Positions 7,658 to 16,553 are shown, counted from the first letter of the stretch. The stretch: DNA of 39,580 bases from Pseudomonas sp. CC120222-01a (GCF_003097235.1 NZ_QEQQ01000036.1:1-39580); one strand, 5' to 3'. Translations and numbers: made by a program. The notes: generated by a model from the letters alone, not told the origin.

Positions 7658-9148
7658 TCAGTCGAACACGATACCCTGCGCCAGCGGCAGCTCGCGCGAG
7701 TAGTTCACGGTGTTGGTCTGGCGACGCATGTAGCCTTTCCAGGCATCGGAACCGGACTCACGACCACCGCCAGTCTCCTTCTCGCCACCGAACGCCCCGC
7801 CGATCTCGGCGCCGCTGGTGCCGATGTTGACGTTGGCGATGCCGCAGTCGCTGCCCGAAGCACTCTGGAAGCGCTCGGCTTCGCGAATGTCGGTGGTGAA
7901 GATGCACGACGACAGGCCTTGTGGCACTTCGTTGTTCAGGCGCAGGGCCTCTTCGAACTCGTCGTAGGCCAGCACGTAGAGGATCGGCGCGAAGGTTTCG
8001 TGGCGCACCACGTCGCTCTGGGCCGGCATTTCAGCGATGGCCGGCGACACGTAGTAGGCGTTCGGGTATTGCTCGGCCAGCTGACGCTCACCGCCGAACA
8101 CCTGACCACCCTCGTCACGGGCCTTGGCCAGTGCACCCTGCATGGCGTCGAACGACTGCTTGTCGATCAGCGGGCCGACCAGGTTGTCCTTGCGTGGGTC
8201 GCCGATGCGCACTTTGCCGTAGGCGGCTTTGACGCGGGCAACCACTTCGTCCTTGATCGAGCGGTGCACGATCAGGCGACGCAGGGTGGTGCAGCGCTGG
8301 CCGGCGGTGCCGACCGCAGAGAACAGGATGCCGCGCACGGCCAGGTCGAGGTCGGCGCTCGGGGCAAGGATCATGGCGTTGTTGCCACCCAGCTCGAGGA
8401 TGCTGCGACCGAAGCGGGCGGCAACACGTGGGCCCACTTCACGGCCCATGCGGGTGCTGCCGGTGGCGCTGACCAGCGGTACGCGTGGGTCGTCGACCAT
8501 GGCTTCGCCAGCTTCACGGCCGCCGATCACCAGTTGTGCCAGGCCAGCCGGGGCGTCACCGAAGGCATTCAAGGCTTTCTCGAACAGCGCCTGGCAAGCC
8601 AGGGCGGTCAGCGGAGTCTTCTCGGACGGCTTCCACACCACCGAGTTACCGGCCACCAGGGCCAGCGCGGTGTTCCAGGCCCATACGGCCACCGGGAAGT
8701 TGAAGGCGCTGATCACGCCGACCACGCCCAGCGGGTGCCAGGTTTCACGCATGTGGTGGCCCGGGCGCTCGGAGGCGATGGTCAGGCCGTACAGCTGGCG
8801 CGACAGGCCGACAGCGAAGTCGCAGATATCGATCATTTCCTGCACTTCGCCCAGGCCTTCCTGGGTGATCTTGCCGGCTTCGATCGAGACCAGCTCGCCG
8901 AGGTCGGCCTTGTGCTCACGCAGCACTTCGCCGAACAGGCGCACCAGCTCGCCACGGCGCGGGGCCGGCACGCTGCGCCAGGCTTCGAAAGCGCTCTGGG
9001 CCTGATCGATGCGGGCGATGGTCTCGGCCTTGCCGAGCAATTTCACCTTGGCGATCTGGCTGCCGTCGATCGGCGTGTGAACAGGGTAGTCGCCCTGGGT
9101 GTAAGCCTCGGCGGCAACGCCAAGGCGCTCGAGCAATCCAGCAACCAT
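7658..9148 (-). CDS. amaB: 2-aminoadipate semialdehyde dehydrogenase (P6C dehydrogenase)
   Basis: The protein is an NAD(P)-dependent aldehyde dehydrogenase of the ALDH7/antiquitin type. It oxidises the open form of piperideine-6-carboxylate to L-2-aminoadipate in lysine catabolism. Key residues are Asn150 (ISAFNFP), Lys173 (WKPSEK), Glu252 (LELGGNNAMI) and the nucleophile Cys286 (GTAGQRCTTLRR). The GQRCTTLRR context is diagnostic of ALDH7. ATG 9148 is preceded by TAGGAG; the frame extends to 9244 without a better start. It is transcribed away from the LysR gene at 9285 and towards amaA. All expected ALDH motifs are present. Confidence 0.93.
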   Translation of the reverse strand: MVAGLLERLGVAAEAYTQGDYPVHTPIDGSQIAKVKLLGKAETIARIDQAQSAFEAWRSVPAPRRGELVRLFGEVLREHKADLGELVSIEAGKITQEGLGEVQEMIDICDFAVGLSRQLYGLTIASERPGHHMRETWHPLGVVGVISAFNFPVAVWAWNTALALVAGNSVVWKPSEKTPLTALACQALFEKALNAFGDAPAGLAQLVIGGREAGEAMVDDPRVPLVSATGSTRMGREVGPRVAARFGRSILELGGNNAMILAPSADLDLAVRGILFSAVGTAGQRCTTLRRLIVHRSIKDEVVARVKAAYGKVRIGDPRKDNLVGPLIDKQSFDAMQGALAKARDEGGQVFGGERQLAEQYPNAYYVSPAIAEMPAQSDVVRHETFAPILYVLAYDEFEEALRLNNEVPQGLSSCIFTTDIREAERFQSASGSDCGIANVNIGTSGAEIGGAFGGEKETGGGRESGSDAWKGYMRRQTNTVNYSRELPLAQGIVFD

Positions 9149-9193
9149 TTGTGCTTCTCCTACATCGGGTGATGGGGTGGAAAAATGATGTGG

Positions 9194-9265
9194 ATCAGTA
9201 TTAATCCGATCACACCGGTGCAACAAACGACCTTTATTCCGCATATCATTCCGTCAGGTAATGAT
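9194..9265. promoter_or_regulatory. LysR-type sites between amaB and its regulator
   Basis: Two T-N11-A motifs lie in the 136-bp divergent region. One is ATC-N11-GAT at 9194-9210. The other is a perfect dyad, ATCATT-N9-AATGAT, at 9245-9265, 20 bp before the LysR start. They are the best candidates for operators through which the regulator controls itself and amaB. Confidence 0.5.
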
Positions 9266-9284
9266 TTGAGCCGCAGAGACCGCT

Positions 9285-10175
9285 ATGTCCAAACGCCTGG
9301 TGCCCTCCATGACCGCCCTGCAGTGCTTCGAAGCTGCAGCCCGTCACCTGAGCTTTACCCGTGCCGCCGAAGAGCTGCACCTGACCCAGAGCGCGGTCAG
9401 CAAGCAGGTGGCGCAGCTTGAAGAGATGCTGCGCCACCACCTGTTCCTGCGCATCCGCCGGCGCCTGCAACTCACGCCCGCAGGCAGCCTGTACCTGGCC
9501 GAGGTCAACAAGATCCTCACCCAGGTCGACATGTCGAGCCGCTACGTGCTCACCTACGGCGAGCAGACCGAGATATTGAAGGTAGCCACTCAACCGAGTT
9601 TTGGCGTGCGCTGGCTGATCCCGCACCTCAAGGGCTTTGGCAAACGCCACGGGAACATCCACCTCGACATCCGCAACGAGATGGAACCGTTCGCCTTGTT
9701 GCAGGGCTCGGCGGATGTGGTGTTCTTCTACGGCCAGGGCACCTGGCCGGGGGCGACCTGCGTGGAGCTGTTCGGCGAAGAGGTGGTGCCGGTGTGTGCG
9801 CCGGAATTGCTGGCCGGGCGCGAGCTGGGGGATGCGGGTGAGTTGGCGGAGATGGTGCTGCTGCAGAGCACGTCGCGGCCCGAGGCCTGGCATGAATGGT
9901 TCCTGGAGCTGGGGTTGCACAGCGTCAGCGCCTACCACGGGCCGCGCTTCGATACGTTCTATATGGCGTTGAGTGCGGCGCAGGCCGGGTGTGGGGTGGC
10001 GTTGGTGCCGCGGTATCTGGTGGCTAAAGAGCTGGCTGAGGGGAGCTTGGTCATTCCGTGGAATCATGCGATGCGCAGTGCCGGTAAACATTACCTGGCG
10101 TATGCCGAGCATGCGGCGGAGGTGCCGAAGGTACGGGCGCTGGTGGAATGGATTCGCGAGCAACTTCAGGCTTGA
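9285..10175 (+). CDS. LysR-family regulator of the amaBA genes (inferred)
   Basis: The protein has 296 residues, the usual LysR length. The winged helix-turn-helix covers about residues 9-68 (ALQCFEAAARHLSFTRAAEELHLTQSAVSKQV), and the effector-binding domain starts near residue 95. The domain is of the GcvA-like subgroup. It is divergent from amaB, with 136 bp between starts, and hglS follows on the same strand, so regulation of lysine/pipecolate catabolism is likely by position. The inducer is not evident. ATG 9285 has a modest GAG-type ribosome site. A REP pair begins right at the stop codon. Confidence 0.9.
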   Translation: MSKRLVPSMTALQCFEAAARHLSFTRAAEELHLTQSAVSKQVAQLEEMLRHHLFLRIRRRLQLTPAGSLYLAEVNKILTQVDMSSRYVLTYGEQTEILKVATQPSFGVRWLIPHLKGFGKRHGNIHLDIRNEMEPFALLQGSADVVFFYGQGTWPGATCVELFGEEVVPVCAPELLAGRELGDAGELAEMVLLQSTSRPEAWHEWFLELGLHSVSAYHGPRFDTFYMALSAAQAGCGVALVPRYLVAKELAEGSLVIPWNHAMRSAGKHYLAYAEHAAEVPKVRALVEWIREQLQA

Positions 10176-10272
10176 GGGCCTCTTCGCGGGCACGCCCGCT
10201 CCCACAAGGTCCTGCATAAGGCTCAGACTGTGCACAATCCCTGTGGGAGCGGGCGTGCCCGCGAAAGGGCCC
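10176..10272. repeat. REP inverted pair
   Basis: A REP pair (TTCGCGGGCACGCCCGCTCCC and the opposite copy GGGAGCGGGCGTGCCCGCGAA) starts directly after the LysR stop codon and ends about 105 bp before hglS. Confidence 0.9.
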
Positions 10273-10378
10273 TTGAGGTCGATCAAAAAAGGAATGACAC
10301 ACTCACTTTTTTTCGCTTGTGAGCCAAGTGCATTCCCAGCTTTCATGTAAGCGTCCGAACCTAACCAGGAAGCTAGCG

Positions 10379-11764
10379 ATGCCCGCCCACGATTTCGTCA
10401 GCCCCGACAGCATCCGCGCGCAGTTCTCTGCCGCCATGTCGCTCATGTACAAACAGGAAGTGCCGTTGTACGGCACGCTGCTGGAGCTGGTGAGCGAAAT
10501 CAACCAGCAGGTCATGGCCGAGCAGCCCAAGGTGGCCGAAGCCCTGCGCTGGACCGGCGAGATCGAGCGCCTGGACCAGGAGCGACACGGCGCCATCCGT
10601 GTCGGCACGGCCGAAGAGCTGGCCACCATCGCCCGCCTGTTCGCGGTGATGGGCATGGCGCCGGTCGGTTACTACGACCTCAGCTCCGCTGGCGTGCCGG
10701 TGCACTCCACCGCATTCCGCGCCGTGCACGAGCAGTCGCTGCACGTCAGCCCGTTCCGCGTGTTCACCTCGCTGCTGCGCCTGGAGCTGATCGACAACCT
10801 GCCACTGCGCGAACTGGCCCAGGGCATCCTCGCCAAGCGCAAGATCTTCACCGCTCGCGCACTCGAACTCATTGCCCAATCCGAGCGCGATGGCGGCCTG
10901 AACGCAGCCGATGCCGACGAATTCGTCGGCGAAGCCCTGCACACCTTCCGCTGGCACCAGGACGCCACGGTCACTGCCGAGCAGTACCAGCAGCTGCACG
11001 ACCAGCACCGCCTGATCGCCGACGTGGTGGCCTTCAAAGGCCCGCACATCAACCACCTGACCCCGCGCACCCTGGACATCGACGCGATCCAGGTCGGCAT
11101 GCCGGCCAAGGGCATCCCGCCGAAAGCCGTGGTCGAAGGCCCACCGACCCGCCGCCACCCGATCCTGCTGCGCCAGACCAGCTTCAAGGCGCTGCAGGAG
11201 CAGGTTGCGTTCAGCGATCACCAAGGCAGCCACACCGCCCGTTTCGGCGAGATCGAACAGCGCGGCGCGGCGCTGACGCCGAAGGGCCGCCAACTGTACG
11301 ACAAGCTGCTCGACGCCACCCGCGCCGCCCTGGGTGGCGCGCCAGCCGAGGCCAATGCCGAGCGCTACATGGCGCTGCTGCAGGAAAGCTTCGCTGCATT
11401 CCCGGATGACCTGGCGCAGATGCGTGAACAGGGCCTGGCGTACTTCCGCTATTTCGCCACGGAGAAAGGCATGGCGCAGCGCGACCAGCAGGACCGCCCG
11501 ACGACGCTGGAAGGCCTGATCGCGGCCGGCCATGTGCACTTCGAGGCGCTGGTATACGAGGACTTCCTGCCAGTGAGTGCGGCGGGGATCTTCCAGTCGA
11601 ACCTGGGGGATGAGGGCCAGGCCGAGTATGGCAGCAATGCCAACCGCGAGGCTTTCGAGGCGGCTCTGGGGCTGCAGGTGCAGGATGAGCTGGCGCTGTA
11701 TGCGCAGAGCGAGCGGCGCTCGTTGCAGGCTTGTGCCCAGGCGCTGAACCTGGGTTCGATGTAA
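10379..11764 (+). CDS. hglS: 2-oxoadipate dioxygenase/decarboxylase (D-2-hydroxyglutarate synthase)
   Basis: The protein (461 residues, DUF1338/YdcJ family) matches HglS, an Fe(II) enzyme of vicinal-oxygen-chelate fold that converts 2-oxoadipate to D-2-hydroxyglutarate in D-lysine breakdown. Counting from ATG 10379, His70 and Arg74 fall in ERHGAIRVG and His226 in GPHINHLTPR, as I recall for the metal and substrate ligands; the third metal ligand is Glu293 (RFGEIEQRG) or its neighbour. This count supports ATG 10379, which has AGGA upstream, over a GTG at 10319. It follows the LysR gene but is separated by a REP pair, so it probably has its own promoter. It completes the local lysine set with amaA and amaB. 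Confidence 0.93.
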   Translation: MPAHDFVSPDSIRAQFSAAMSLMYKQEVPLYGTLLELVSEINQQVMAEQPKVAEALRWTGEIERLDQERHGAIRVGTAEELATIARLFAVMGMAPVGYYDLSSAGVPVHSTAFRAVHEQSLHVSPFRVFTSLLRLELIDNLPLRELAQGILAKRKIFTARALELIAQSERDGGLNAADADEFVGEALHTFRWHQDATVTAEQYQQLHDQHRLIADVVAFKGPHINHLTPRTLDIDAIQVGMPAKGIPPKAVVEGPPTRRHPILLRQTSFKALQEQVAFSDHQGSHTARFGEIEQRGAALTPKGRQLYDKLLDATRAALGGAPAEANAERYMALLQESFAAFPDDLAQMREQGLAYFRYFATEKGMAQRDQQDRPTTLEGLIAAGHVHFEALVYEDFLPVSAAGIFQSNLGDEGQAEYGSNANREAFEAALGLQVQDELALYAQSERRSLQACAQALNLGSM

Positions 11765-11777
11765 GACTCAGGATGGC

Positions 11778-11901
11778 CGGGGGCGCTTTGCGCCCCTTTC
11801 GCGACACAAGGCCGCTCCCACTGGATCACCACAGGCCCTGAGCTTGCGCTGTACCTGTGGGAGCGGCCTTGTGTCGCGAAAGGGCCGCACAGCGGCCCCC
11901 T
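11778..11901. repeat. Inverted pair of a second REP family
   Basis: The repeat unit here is TTTCGCGACACAAGGCCGC followed by TCCCAC, unlike the GGGCAAGCCC type elsewhere. Each copy is flanked by its own mini-hairpin (GGGGCGC-TTT-GCGCCCC on the left, GGCCGC-ACA-GCGGCC on the right). It lies between the convergent hglS and chemoreceptor genes. Confidence 0.85.
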
Positions 11902-11907
11902 GCAATC

Positions 11908-13806
11908 TCAGCGGAAGCGGTCCACTTCCTGGCGCAGTTGCGCCGCCAACCCTTCCAGCTCCTTCGCGGTAAAGGCCAGTTCATTGGCCACATCGCGCTG
12001 CTCGCTGTTGGCCTGGGCAATGCTCTGCAGGTTGCGGCTGAGCACGGTGGCCGTGCTGCTCTGCTCCTGGGTCGCCGTGCTGATCACGGCAAACTGTTCA
12101 CCCGCGGTACGGCTCTGCTCATCGATCCGCGCCAGCGCTTCGGCGACCTTGTCGTTGCGCGCCAGCCCTTCCTGCATCAGCTGATTGCCCTGCTCCAGGG
12201 TATTGATGGCGTGCCCGGTCTGCTGCTGGATGCTGGTGATCATCCCAGAAATCTCATCGGTCGCCTGGCGCGTACGCGCAGCCAGCCCACGCACTTCATC
12301 CGCGACTACGGCAAAGCCTCGGCCCTGCTCACCGGCCCGGGCAGCCTCGATGGCGGCGTTCAGCGCCAGCAGGTTGGTCTGCTCGGCAATCGCAGTGATC
12401 ACGCTGATGATGCCGCCGATCTCCTGCGAACGCGCACCAAGGCTGTCCATCACGGTGGCAGTACCGCCCAGCGCTTCGGCAATCTGCCGCAGCGAGCTCG
12501 ACGCTTCGTCCATGGCACTGCGGCCGATGCGGGTCTGCTGAGCGTTGTCACGGGCCATGCGCTCGGTACCGGCCATGTTGTCGGCGATGTTCATCGAGGT
12601 CGCGCTGAACTCCTCCACCGCACCGGCCATGCTGGTGATCTCGCCAGACTGCTGGTCCATGCCCTCACAGGCTCCGGTAGACAGCCCTGACAGCGAACGC
12701 GCACGGCTGCTGACCTGCTCGGAGGCACTGCGAATGTGTTCGACCATGGTTGCCAGCGCCTCACCCATCTGGTTGAAGCTGCGCGCCAGCTGGCCGATCT
12801 CGTCGTGGCTGGACACGCTCAGGCGCGCATTCAGGTCGCCGGCACCGAGTGCCTCGGCCTGGCGCACCAGGTCGTCCAGCGGCCGCAGCTTGCGGCGCAG
12901 CAGCCACAGGGTGGCAGCCACGGCCAGCAGCATCGCCAGCAGGCTGCCAATGGCCAGGCGCAGGCCGACGCTCCAGGTCACTTCGCGAATTTCCGCCTTC
13001 GGCATGCTGGCGACCACGGTCCAGGGGCCCTCGGCGAACGGCGCGCTGGCGCTGAACAGGTCCTGGTCGGCATTGGCCGGTGGCACCAGCCATTGGTCTT
13101 TTTCATCGCGAATGGCCAGGGAGCCGGTTTCACCGATACGGAAGCGCTTGAGATTGGCGAACTGGGCGTTTTGCGCGTCGGTGTAGTCGAAGCCGACGAA
13201 CAGCACCGCGATCACCCGGCCGCTGCTGTCGCTGACCGGCACGTAGCGGGTCATGTAGTTGCGCTCGAACAGCACGGCGCGGCCAACGTACATCTGCCCA
13301 GCCAGCAGCTTGGTATAGGCCGGGTGCTGGCGGTCGAGCTGGGTACCGATGGCGCGGGTGCCGTCCTGTTTCTTCAGGTTGGTGCTGATGCGCACGAAGT
13401 CATCGCCACTGCGCACGAACAGGGTCGCGATGCCGGCGGTCATCTGCTGGAATTCGTCGACCACCTGGAAATCGTTGTTCAGCAGCCGATCGCCCAGGTA
13501 CAGGGCGGGCGTGGCAAGGCCTGCGACCTGCACGGTCTCGCCAGCGTGCAGCGACAGGCCCGAGGCGAAGCGGCGCTCGAACAGGCCGCTCAGGCGCTGG
13601 GTGTTGTCCTTGAGCGAACCGTGGAAGGTATCGAGCTGGTCGGCCAGCAGCCGTGCTTCGCTGGCCAGGTGGGCCTGGCGGGTGGCGAGGTTGGCGTCGT
13701 CCAGCGCACGCAGGGCGAACAGGGTACTCCCGGAAATCACCAGCGCCAGCACGACGGCGAGGGCGACACCGAGTTGCGAGGCAATTCGGGCACGCGGTTG
13801 AGACAT
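11908..13806 (-). CDS. Methyl-accepting chemotaxis protein with Cache sensor
   Basis: This 632-residue receptor passes a ligand signal to CheA/CheW. A first membrane helix (about residues 12-32) and a second (about 275-297) bracket a periplasmic sensor of the Cache_3/Cache_2 type (ALYLGDRLLNNDF, VGRAVLFERNYMTRYVPV, GFDYT). A HAMP domain follows (about 300-350), then the four-helix signalling domain with the conserved tip AEQTNLLALNAAIEAARAGE. No CheR-binding pentapeptide is at the C-terminus (ends EVDRFR). Ligand unknown. Upstream lies a strong sigma-28 promoter match at 13908-13934. The convergent neighbour is hglS; a functional link is not shown. Confidence 0.93.
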   Translation of the reverse strand: MSQPRARIASQLGVALAVVLALVISGSTLFALRALDDANLATRQAHLASEARLLADQLDTFHGSLKDNTQRLSGLFERRFASGLSLHAGETVQVAGLATPALYLGDRLLNNDFQVVDEFQQMTAGIATLFVRSGDDFVRISTNLKKQDGTRAIGTQLDRQHPAYTKLLAGQMYVGRAVLFERNYMTRYVPVSDSSGRVIAVLFVGFDYTDAQNAQFANLKRFRIGETGSLAIRDEKDQWLVPPANADQDLFSASAPFAEGPWTVVASMPKAEIREVTWSVGLRLAIGSLLAMLLAVAATLWLLRRKLRPLDDLVRQAEALGAGDLNARLSVSSHDEIGQLARSFNQMGEALATMVEHIRSASEQVSSRARSLSGLSTGACEGMDQQSGEITSMAGAVEEFSATSMNIADNMAGTERMARDNAQQTRIGRSAMDEASSSLRQIAEALGGTATVMDSLGARSQEIGGIISVITAIAEQTNLLALNAAIEAARAGEQGRGFAVVADEVRGLAARTRQATDEISGMITSIQQQTGHAINTLEQGNQLMQEGLARNDKVAEALARIDEQSRTAGEQFAVISTATQEQSSTATVLSRNLQSIAQANSEQRDVANELAFTAKELEGLAAQLRQEVDRFR

Positions 13807-13896
13807 GAAGAAGCTCCTGGCAAGAGGCCGGGATCGTCCCTGATCACGCTGACCACCCGCTTGATATCGACGGGAAGCGCGTCCTCTTCCGGGACG

Positions 13897-13909
13897 CTAG
13901 TGCCACTAG
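13897..13909. promoter_or_regulatory. Palindrome at the chemoreceptor promoter
   Basis: CTAGTG-C-CACTAG is a perfect 13-bp palindrome overlapping the -10 edge and predicted start site of the sigma-28 promoter. It could be an operator; no regulator is known to me. Confidence 0.35.
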
Positions 13910-13934
13910 ATCGGCGTCGCTTCTGAATACTTGA
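13908..13934 (-). promoter_or_regulatory. Sigma-28 (FliA) promoter of the chemoreceptor
   Basis: On the minus strand TCAAG (13930-13934) and GCCGATCT (13908-13915) are 14 bp apart, matching the flagellar/chemotaxis FliA consensus (TAAAG-N14-GCCGATAA) closely. Transcription would start near 13900, about 95 bp before the ATG. Confidence 0.7.
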
Positions 13935-13970
13935 GTGTCGGGCCGGGGTATTCGCAAACGTTTTCCTTTT

Positions 13971-14081
13971 GCCTGTACCGGCCCTTTCGCGGGCACGCCC
14001 ACTCCCACAGGTAAAGTGCCAGCTTCGGGCCTGCGGTAATCCTGTGGGAGCGGGCGTGCCCGCGAAAGGGCCGGTACAGGC
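13971..14081. repeat. Long REP inverted pair
   Basis: The arms extend beyond the REP core to GCCTGTACCGGCCC and its complement, giving 41-bp arms with one mismatch (A at 14011). It ends two bases before the LysR stop codon at 14084. Confidence 0.9.
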
Positions 14082-14083
14082 AG

Positions 14084-15010
14084 TCAAAGAGCTGGCAGGA
14101 TATCCACAACCGGCAAGGCCACCGCCTCCGCCTCTTCCTGCAAAAACACGCTCAACCGCCGCAACCGCTCCCCGCCTGGCCGAGTCCGCGGCCACACCAG
14201 GTAATAGTCCATGCCACTGGGCACCGCCGTCGGCCACGGCAAACTCAAGCGCCCCTGAGCCACATCCTCGGCGACCATCAGCAAGTCGCCCATCGAAATA
14301 CCGTAACCCCGCGCCGCCGCGATCATGCCCAGCTCCAGGGTATCGAACACCTGCCCACCCTTGAGTGAGACCTTGTCGCTAAGCCCCATGCGCTCCAGCC
14401 ATTCGCGCCAGTCGCGCTTGTCGGGGGTCGGGTGCAGCAGCTCGATACCCGCCAGCCGCCGCTCGTCCCACGGCCCCTCCTTCAACAGGTCCGGCGCACC
14501 TACCGGGATCAACAGCTCGGAAAACAACCGACGCACTTCCCAGTCCGCCGGGAACACCCCGTCGCTGAGCAGCACCGCGCAATCGAATGGTTCCTGGTTG
14601 AAGTCCACATGGTCGACATCCATCCAGGCACTGGTCAGCTGCACCTCGTTGCCGGGTTGCAGATGGCGGAAGCGGCTGAGCCGCGCCAGCAGCCAGCGCA
14701 TGGTCAGGGTCGACGGCGCCTTCATGCGCAGGATGTCATCCTCCCCGCGCAAGGTATCGCAGGCGCGCTCCAGCGCCGCAAAGCCTTCACGCACACCGGG
14801 CAGCAGCACCCGTGCCGCTTCGGTCAACTGCAGGCTGCGACCGCTGCGCACGAACAGCCGGCAGGCGAAGTGTTCTTCGAGCGTGCGAATATGCCGGCTC
14901 ACCGCGCTCTGGGTGATCGACAGCTCCTCACCGGCACGGGTGAACGAGCTAAGCCGCGCAGCCGCTTCGAATGCGCGTAGTGCATACAGGGGAGGCAGCT
15001 GGCGGGACAT
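14084..15010 (-). CDS. LysR-family regulator, divergent from a MATE transporter
   Basis: This 308-residue LysR protein has the N-terminal helix-turn-helix (about residues 6-65: ALRAFEAAARLSSFTRAGEELSITQSAVSRHI) and a GcvA-like effector domain. ATG 15010 has AGGTG upstream; the frame extends to 15055 but without a ribosome site. It is divergent from the MATE gene, with a perfect 19-bp LysR-type palindrome between them, so control of that efflux pump is likely. The C-terminus (VVDILPAL) lies next to a REP pair. The effector is unknown. Confidence 0.9.
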   Translation of the reverse strand: MSRQLPPLYALRAFEAAARLSSFTRAGEELSITQSAVSRHIRTLEEHFACRLFVRSGRSLQLTEAARVLLPGVREGFAALERACDTLRGEDDILRMKAPSTLTMRWLLARLSRFRHLQPGNEVQLTSAWMDVDHVDFNQEPFDCAVLLSDGVFPADWEVRRLFSELLIPVGAPDLLKEGPWDERRLAGIELLHPTPDKRDWREWLERMGLSDKVSLKGGQVFDTLELGMIAAARGYGISMGDLLMVAEDVAQGRLSLPWPTAVPSGMDYYLVWPRTRPGGERLRRLSVFLQEEAEAVALPVVDILPAL

Positions 15011-15059
15011 GGGGCACCTGTCATCCGGGGGTGGGAATGGAATGCACAGAATCATATAT

Positions 15060-15078
15060 GCATGAGTTCAACTCATGC
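15060..15078. promoter_or_regulatory. LysR-type operator between LysR and MATE genes
   Basis: GCATGAGTT-C-AACTCATGC is a perfect 19-bp palindrome that contains the T-N11-A signature. It lies 50 bp from the LysR start and 89 bp before the MATE start, which suits autoregulation and activation of the divergent gene. Confidence 0.65.
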
Positions 15079-15166
15079 CAACCATCGCATTTATCCTTTT
15101 GTGCAAAGTTGACCGAAGCCTCAGAATCGTCGCCTTGTTCACAGGATCAGGAAGAAGGACACCCCC

Positions 15167-16549
15167 ATGCATGTCGCGCCCACCACAGAACTCAAGGCTT
15201 TGCTGCGCCTGGCCGGGCCGCTGATCGCCTCGCAGTTGGCGCATATGCTGATGGTGCTCACCGACACCCTGATGATGGCCCGCATCAGCCCGCAGGCCCT
15301 GGCCGGTGGCGGCCTTGGCGCGGCAAGCTATTCGTTCGTGTCGATCTTCTGCCTGGGCGTGATCGCCGCCGTCGGCACGCTGGTGGCGATCCGCAAGGGC
15401 GCCAACGATATCGAGGGCGCCACCCGTCTGGCGCAGAACGGCCTGTGGCTGGCCTGGGGCCTGGCGCTGCTGGCGGCACTGGTGCTGTGGAACCTGAAAC
15501 CGGTGCTGTTGCTGTTCGGCCAGCAGCCGGAGAACGTCAACTCGGCCGCCGAGTTCCTTACCCTGCTGCCACTGGCCCTGCCCGGCTACCTGACGTTCAT
15601 GGCCCTGCGCGGCTTCACCAGTGCCCTGGGGCGCTCGACCCCGGTGATGGTGATCAGCCTGGTCGGCACGGTGCTCAACTACCTGTTCAACGTCGCCCTG
15701 ATCGAGGGCATGTTCGGCCTGCCGAAGCTGGGCCTGATGGGTATCGGCCTGGTCACCGCGGTGGTGTCGATGGGCATGGCCATCGCCCTGGCGCTGTACA
15801 TCCGCTGGCACCCGGCCTATGCCGACTACCCGCTGCGCAAAGGGCTGTCGCGCCCTTCGCTGCCTGCCCTGCGGGAGCTGTGGCGGCTGGGCCTGCCGAT
15901 TGGCGGCACCTACATGGTGGAAGTCGGGCTGTTCGCCTTCGCCGCACTGTGCATGGGCGTGCTGGGCAGCACGCAACTGGCGGCGCACCAGATTGCCCTG
16001 CAGATCGTCTCCACCGCGTTCATGGTGCCGACCGGGCTGTCGTATGCAGTGACCATGCGCGTGGGCCTCTACTATGGTGCCGGCAACCTGCTGGCCGCCC
16101 GCAGTGCCGGGCGTGTGGGGATCGGCTTCGGGGCAACGATCATGTTTGCCTTTGCGGCGTTGTTCCTGCTGCTGCCGGAAGCGCTGGTGGGGGCATTCAT
16201 CGACCGCAATGATCCTGGCTTTGCAGCGATCTATCAGCTGGCCGTGCAACTGGTGATGGTGGCAGCGTGGTTCGAGCTGTTCGATGGCATGCAGACCATC
16301 GCCATGGGCTCGATCCGTGGGCTGAAGGACGCCAAGACCACGTTCCTGATCGGGCTGTGCTGCTACTGGCTGGTGGGGGCGCCGAGTGCCTGGCTGTTCG
16401 CCTTCAACCTCGGTGGCGGCGCGGTGGGGATCTGGTGGGGGCTGGCGTTGGGGCTGGCCTGTGCGGCGGTGGCGCTGACCATTGGCTTTGAGTGGCGGAT
16501 GAAGCGGTTGCTGCGCAAGGCCGGCGTTGGGGCTGCCGTTCCGGCCTGA
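15167..16549 (+). CDS. MATE-family multidrug efflux transporter
   Basis: The protein (460 residues, about 12 membrane helices) belongs to the MATE family, NorM/PmpM branch, which exports cationic drugs or metabolites using a proton or sodium gradient. The first helix segment LTDTLMMARI and the repeated half (LGLPIGGTYMVEVGLFAF) show the two-fold MATE layout; the TQLAAHQIALQIVS segment is typical. ATG 15167 is preceded by AAGGA. It is divergent from a LysR regulator with a shared palindromic operator. Substrates cannot be told from sequence. A REP pair follows the stop codon. Confidence 0.92.
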   Translation: MHVAPTTELKALLRLAGPLIASQLAHMLMVLTDTLMMARISPQALAGGGLGAASYSFVSIFCLGVIAAVGTLVAIRKGANDIEGATRLAQNGLWLAWGLALLAALVLWNLKPVLLLFGQQPENVNSAAEFLTLLPLALPGYLTFMALRGFTSALGRSTPVMVISLVGTVLNYLFNVALIEGMFGLPKLGLMGIGLVTAVVSMGMAIALALYIRWHPAYADYPLRKGLSRPSLPALRELWRLGLPIGGTYMVEVGLFAFAALCMGVLGSTQLAAHQIALQIVSTAFMVPTGLSYAVTMRVGLYYGAGNLLAARSAGRVGIGFGATIMFAFAALFLLLPEALVGAFIDRNDPGFAAIYQLAVQLVMVAAWFELFDGMQTIAMGSIRGLKDAKTTFLIGLCCYWLVGAPSAWLFAFNLGGGAVGIWWGLALGLACAAVALTIGFEWRMKRLLRKAGVGAAVPA

Positions 16550-16553
16550 CTGG

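Noticed and set aside
6110..9172. Open frame of 1020 codons on the plus strand, opposite amaA and amaB
   Set aside because: It is the antisense shadow of two GC-rich genes with clear protein families on the minus strand, runs through a REP pair, and its product has no recognisable domain.
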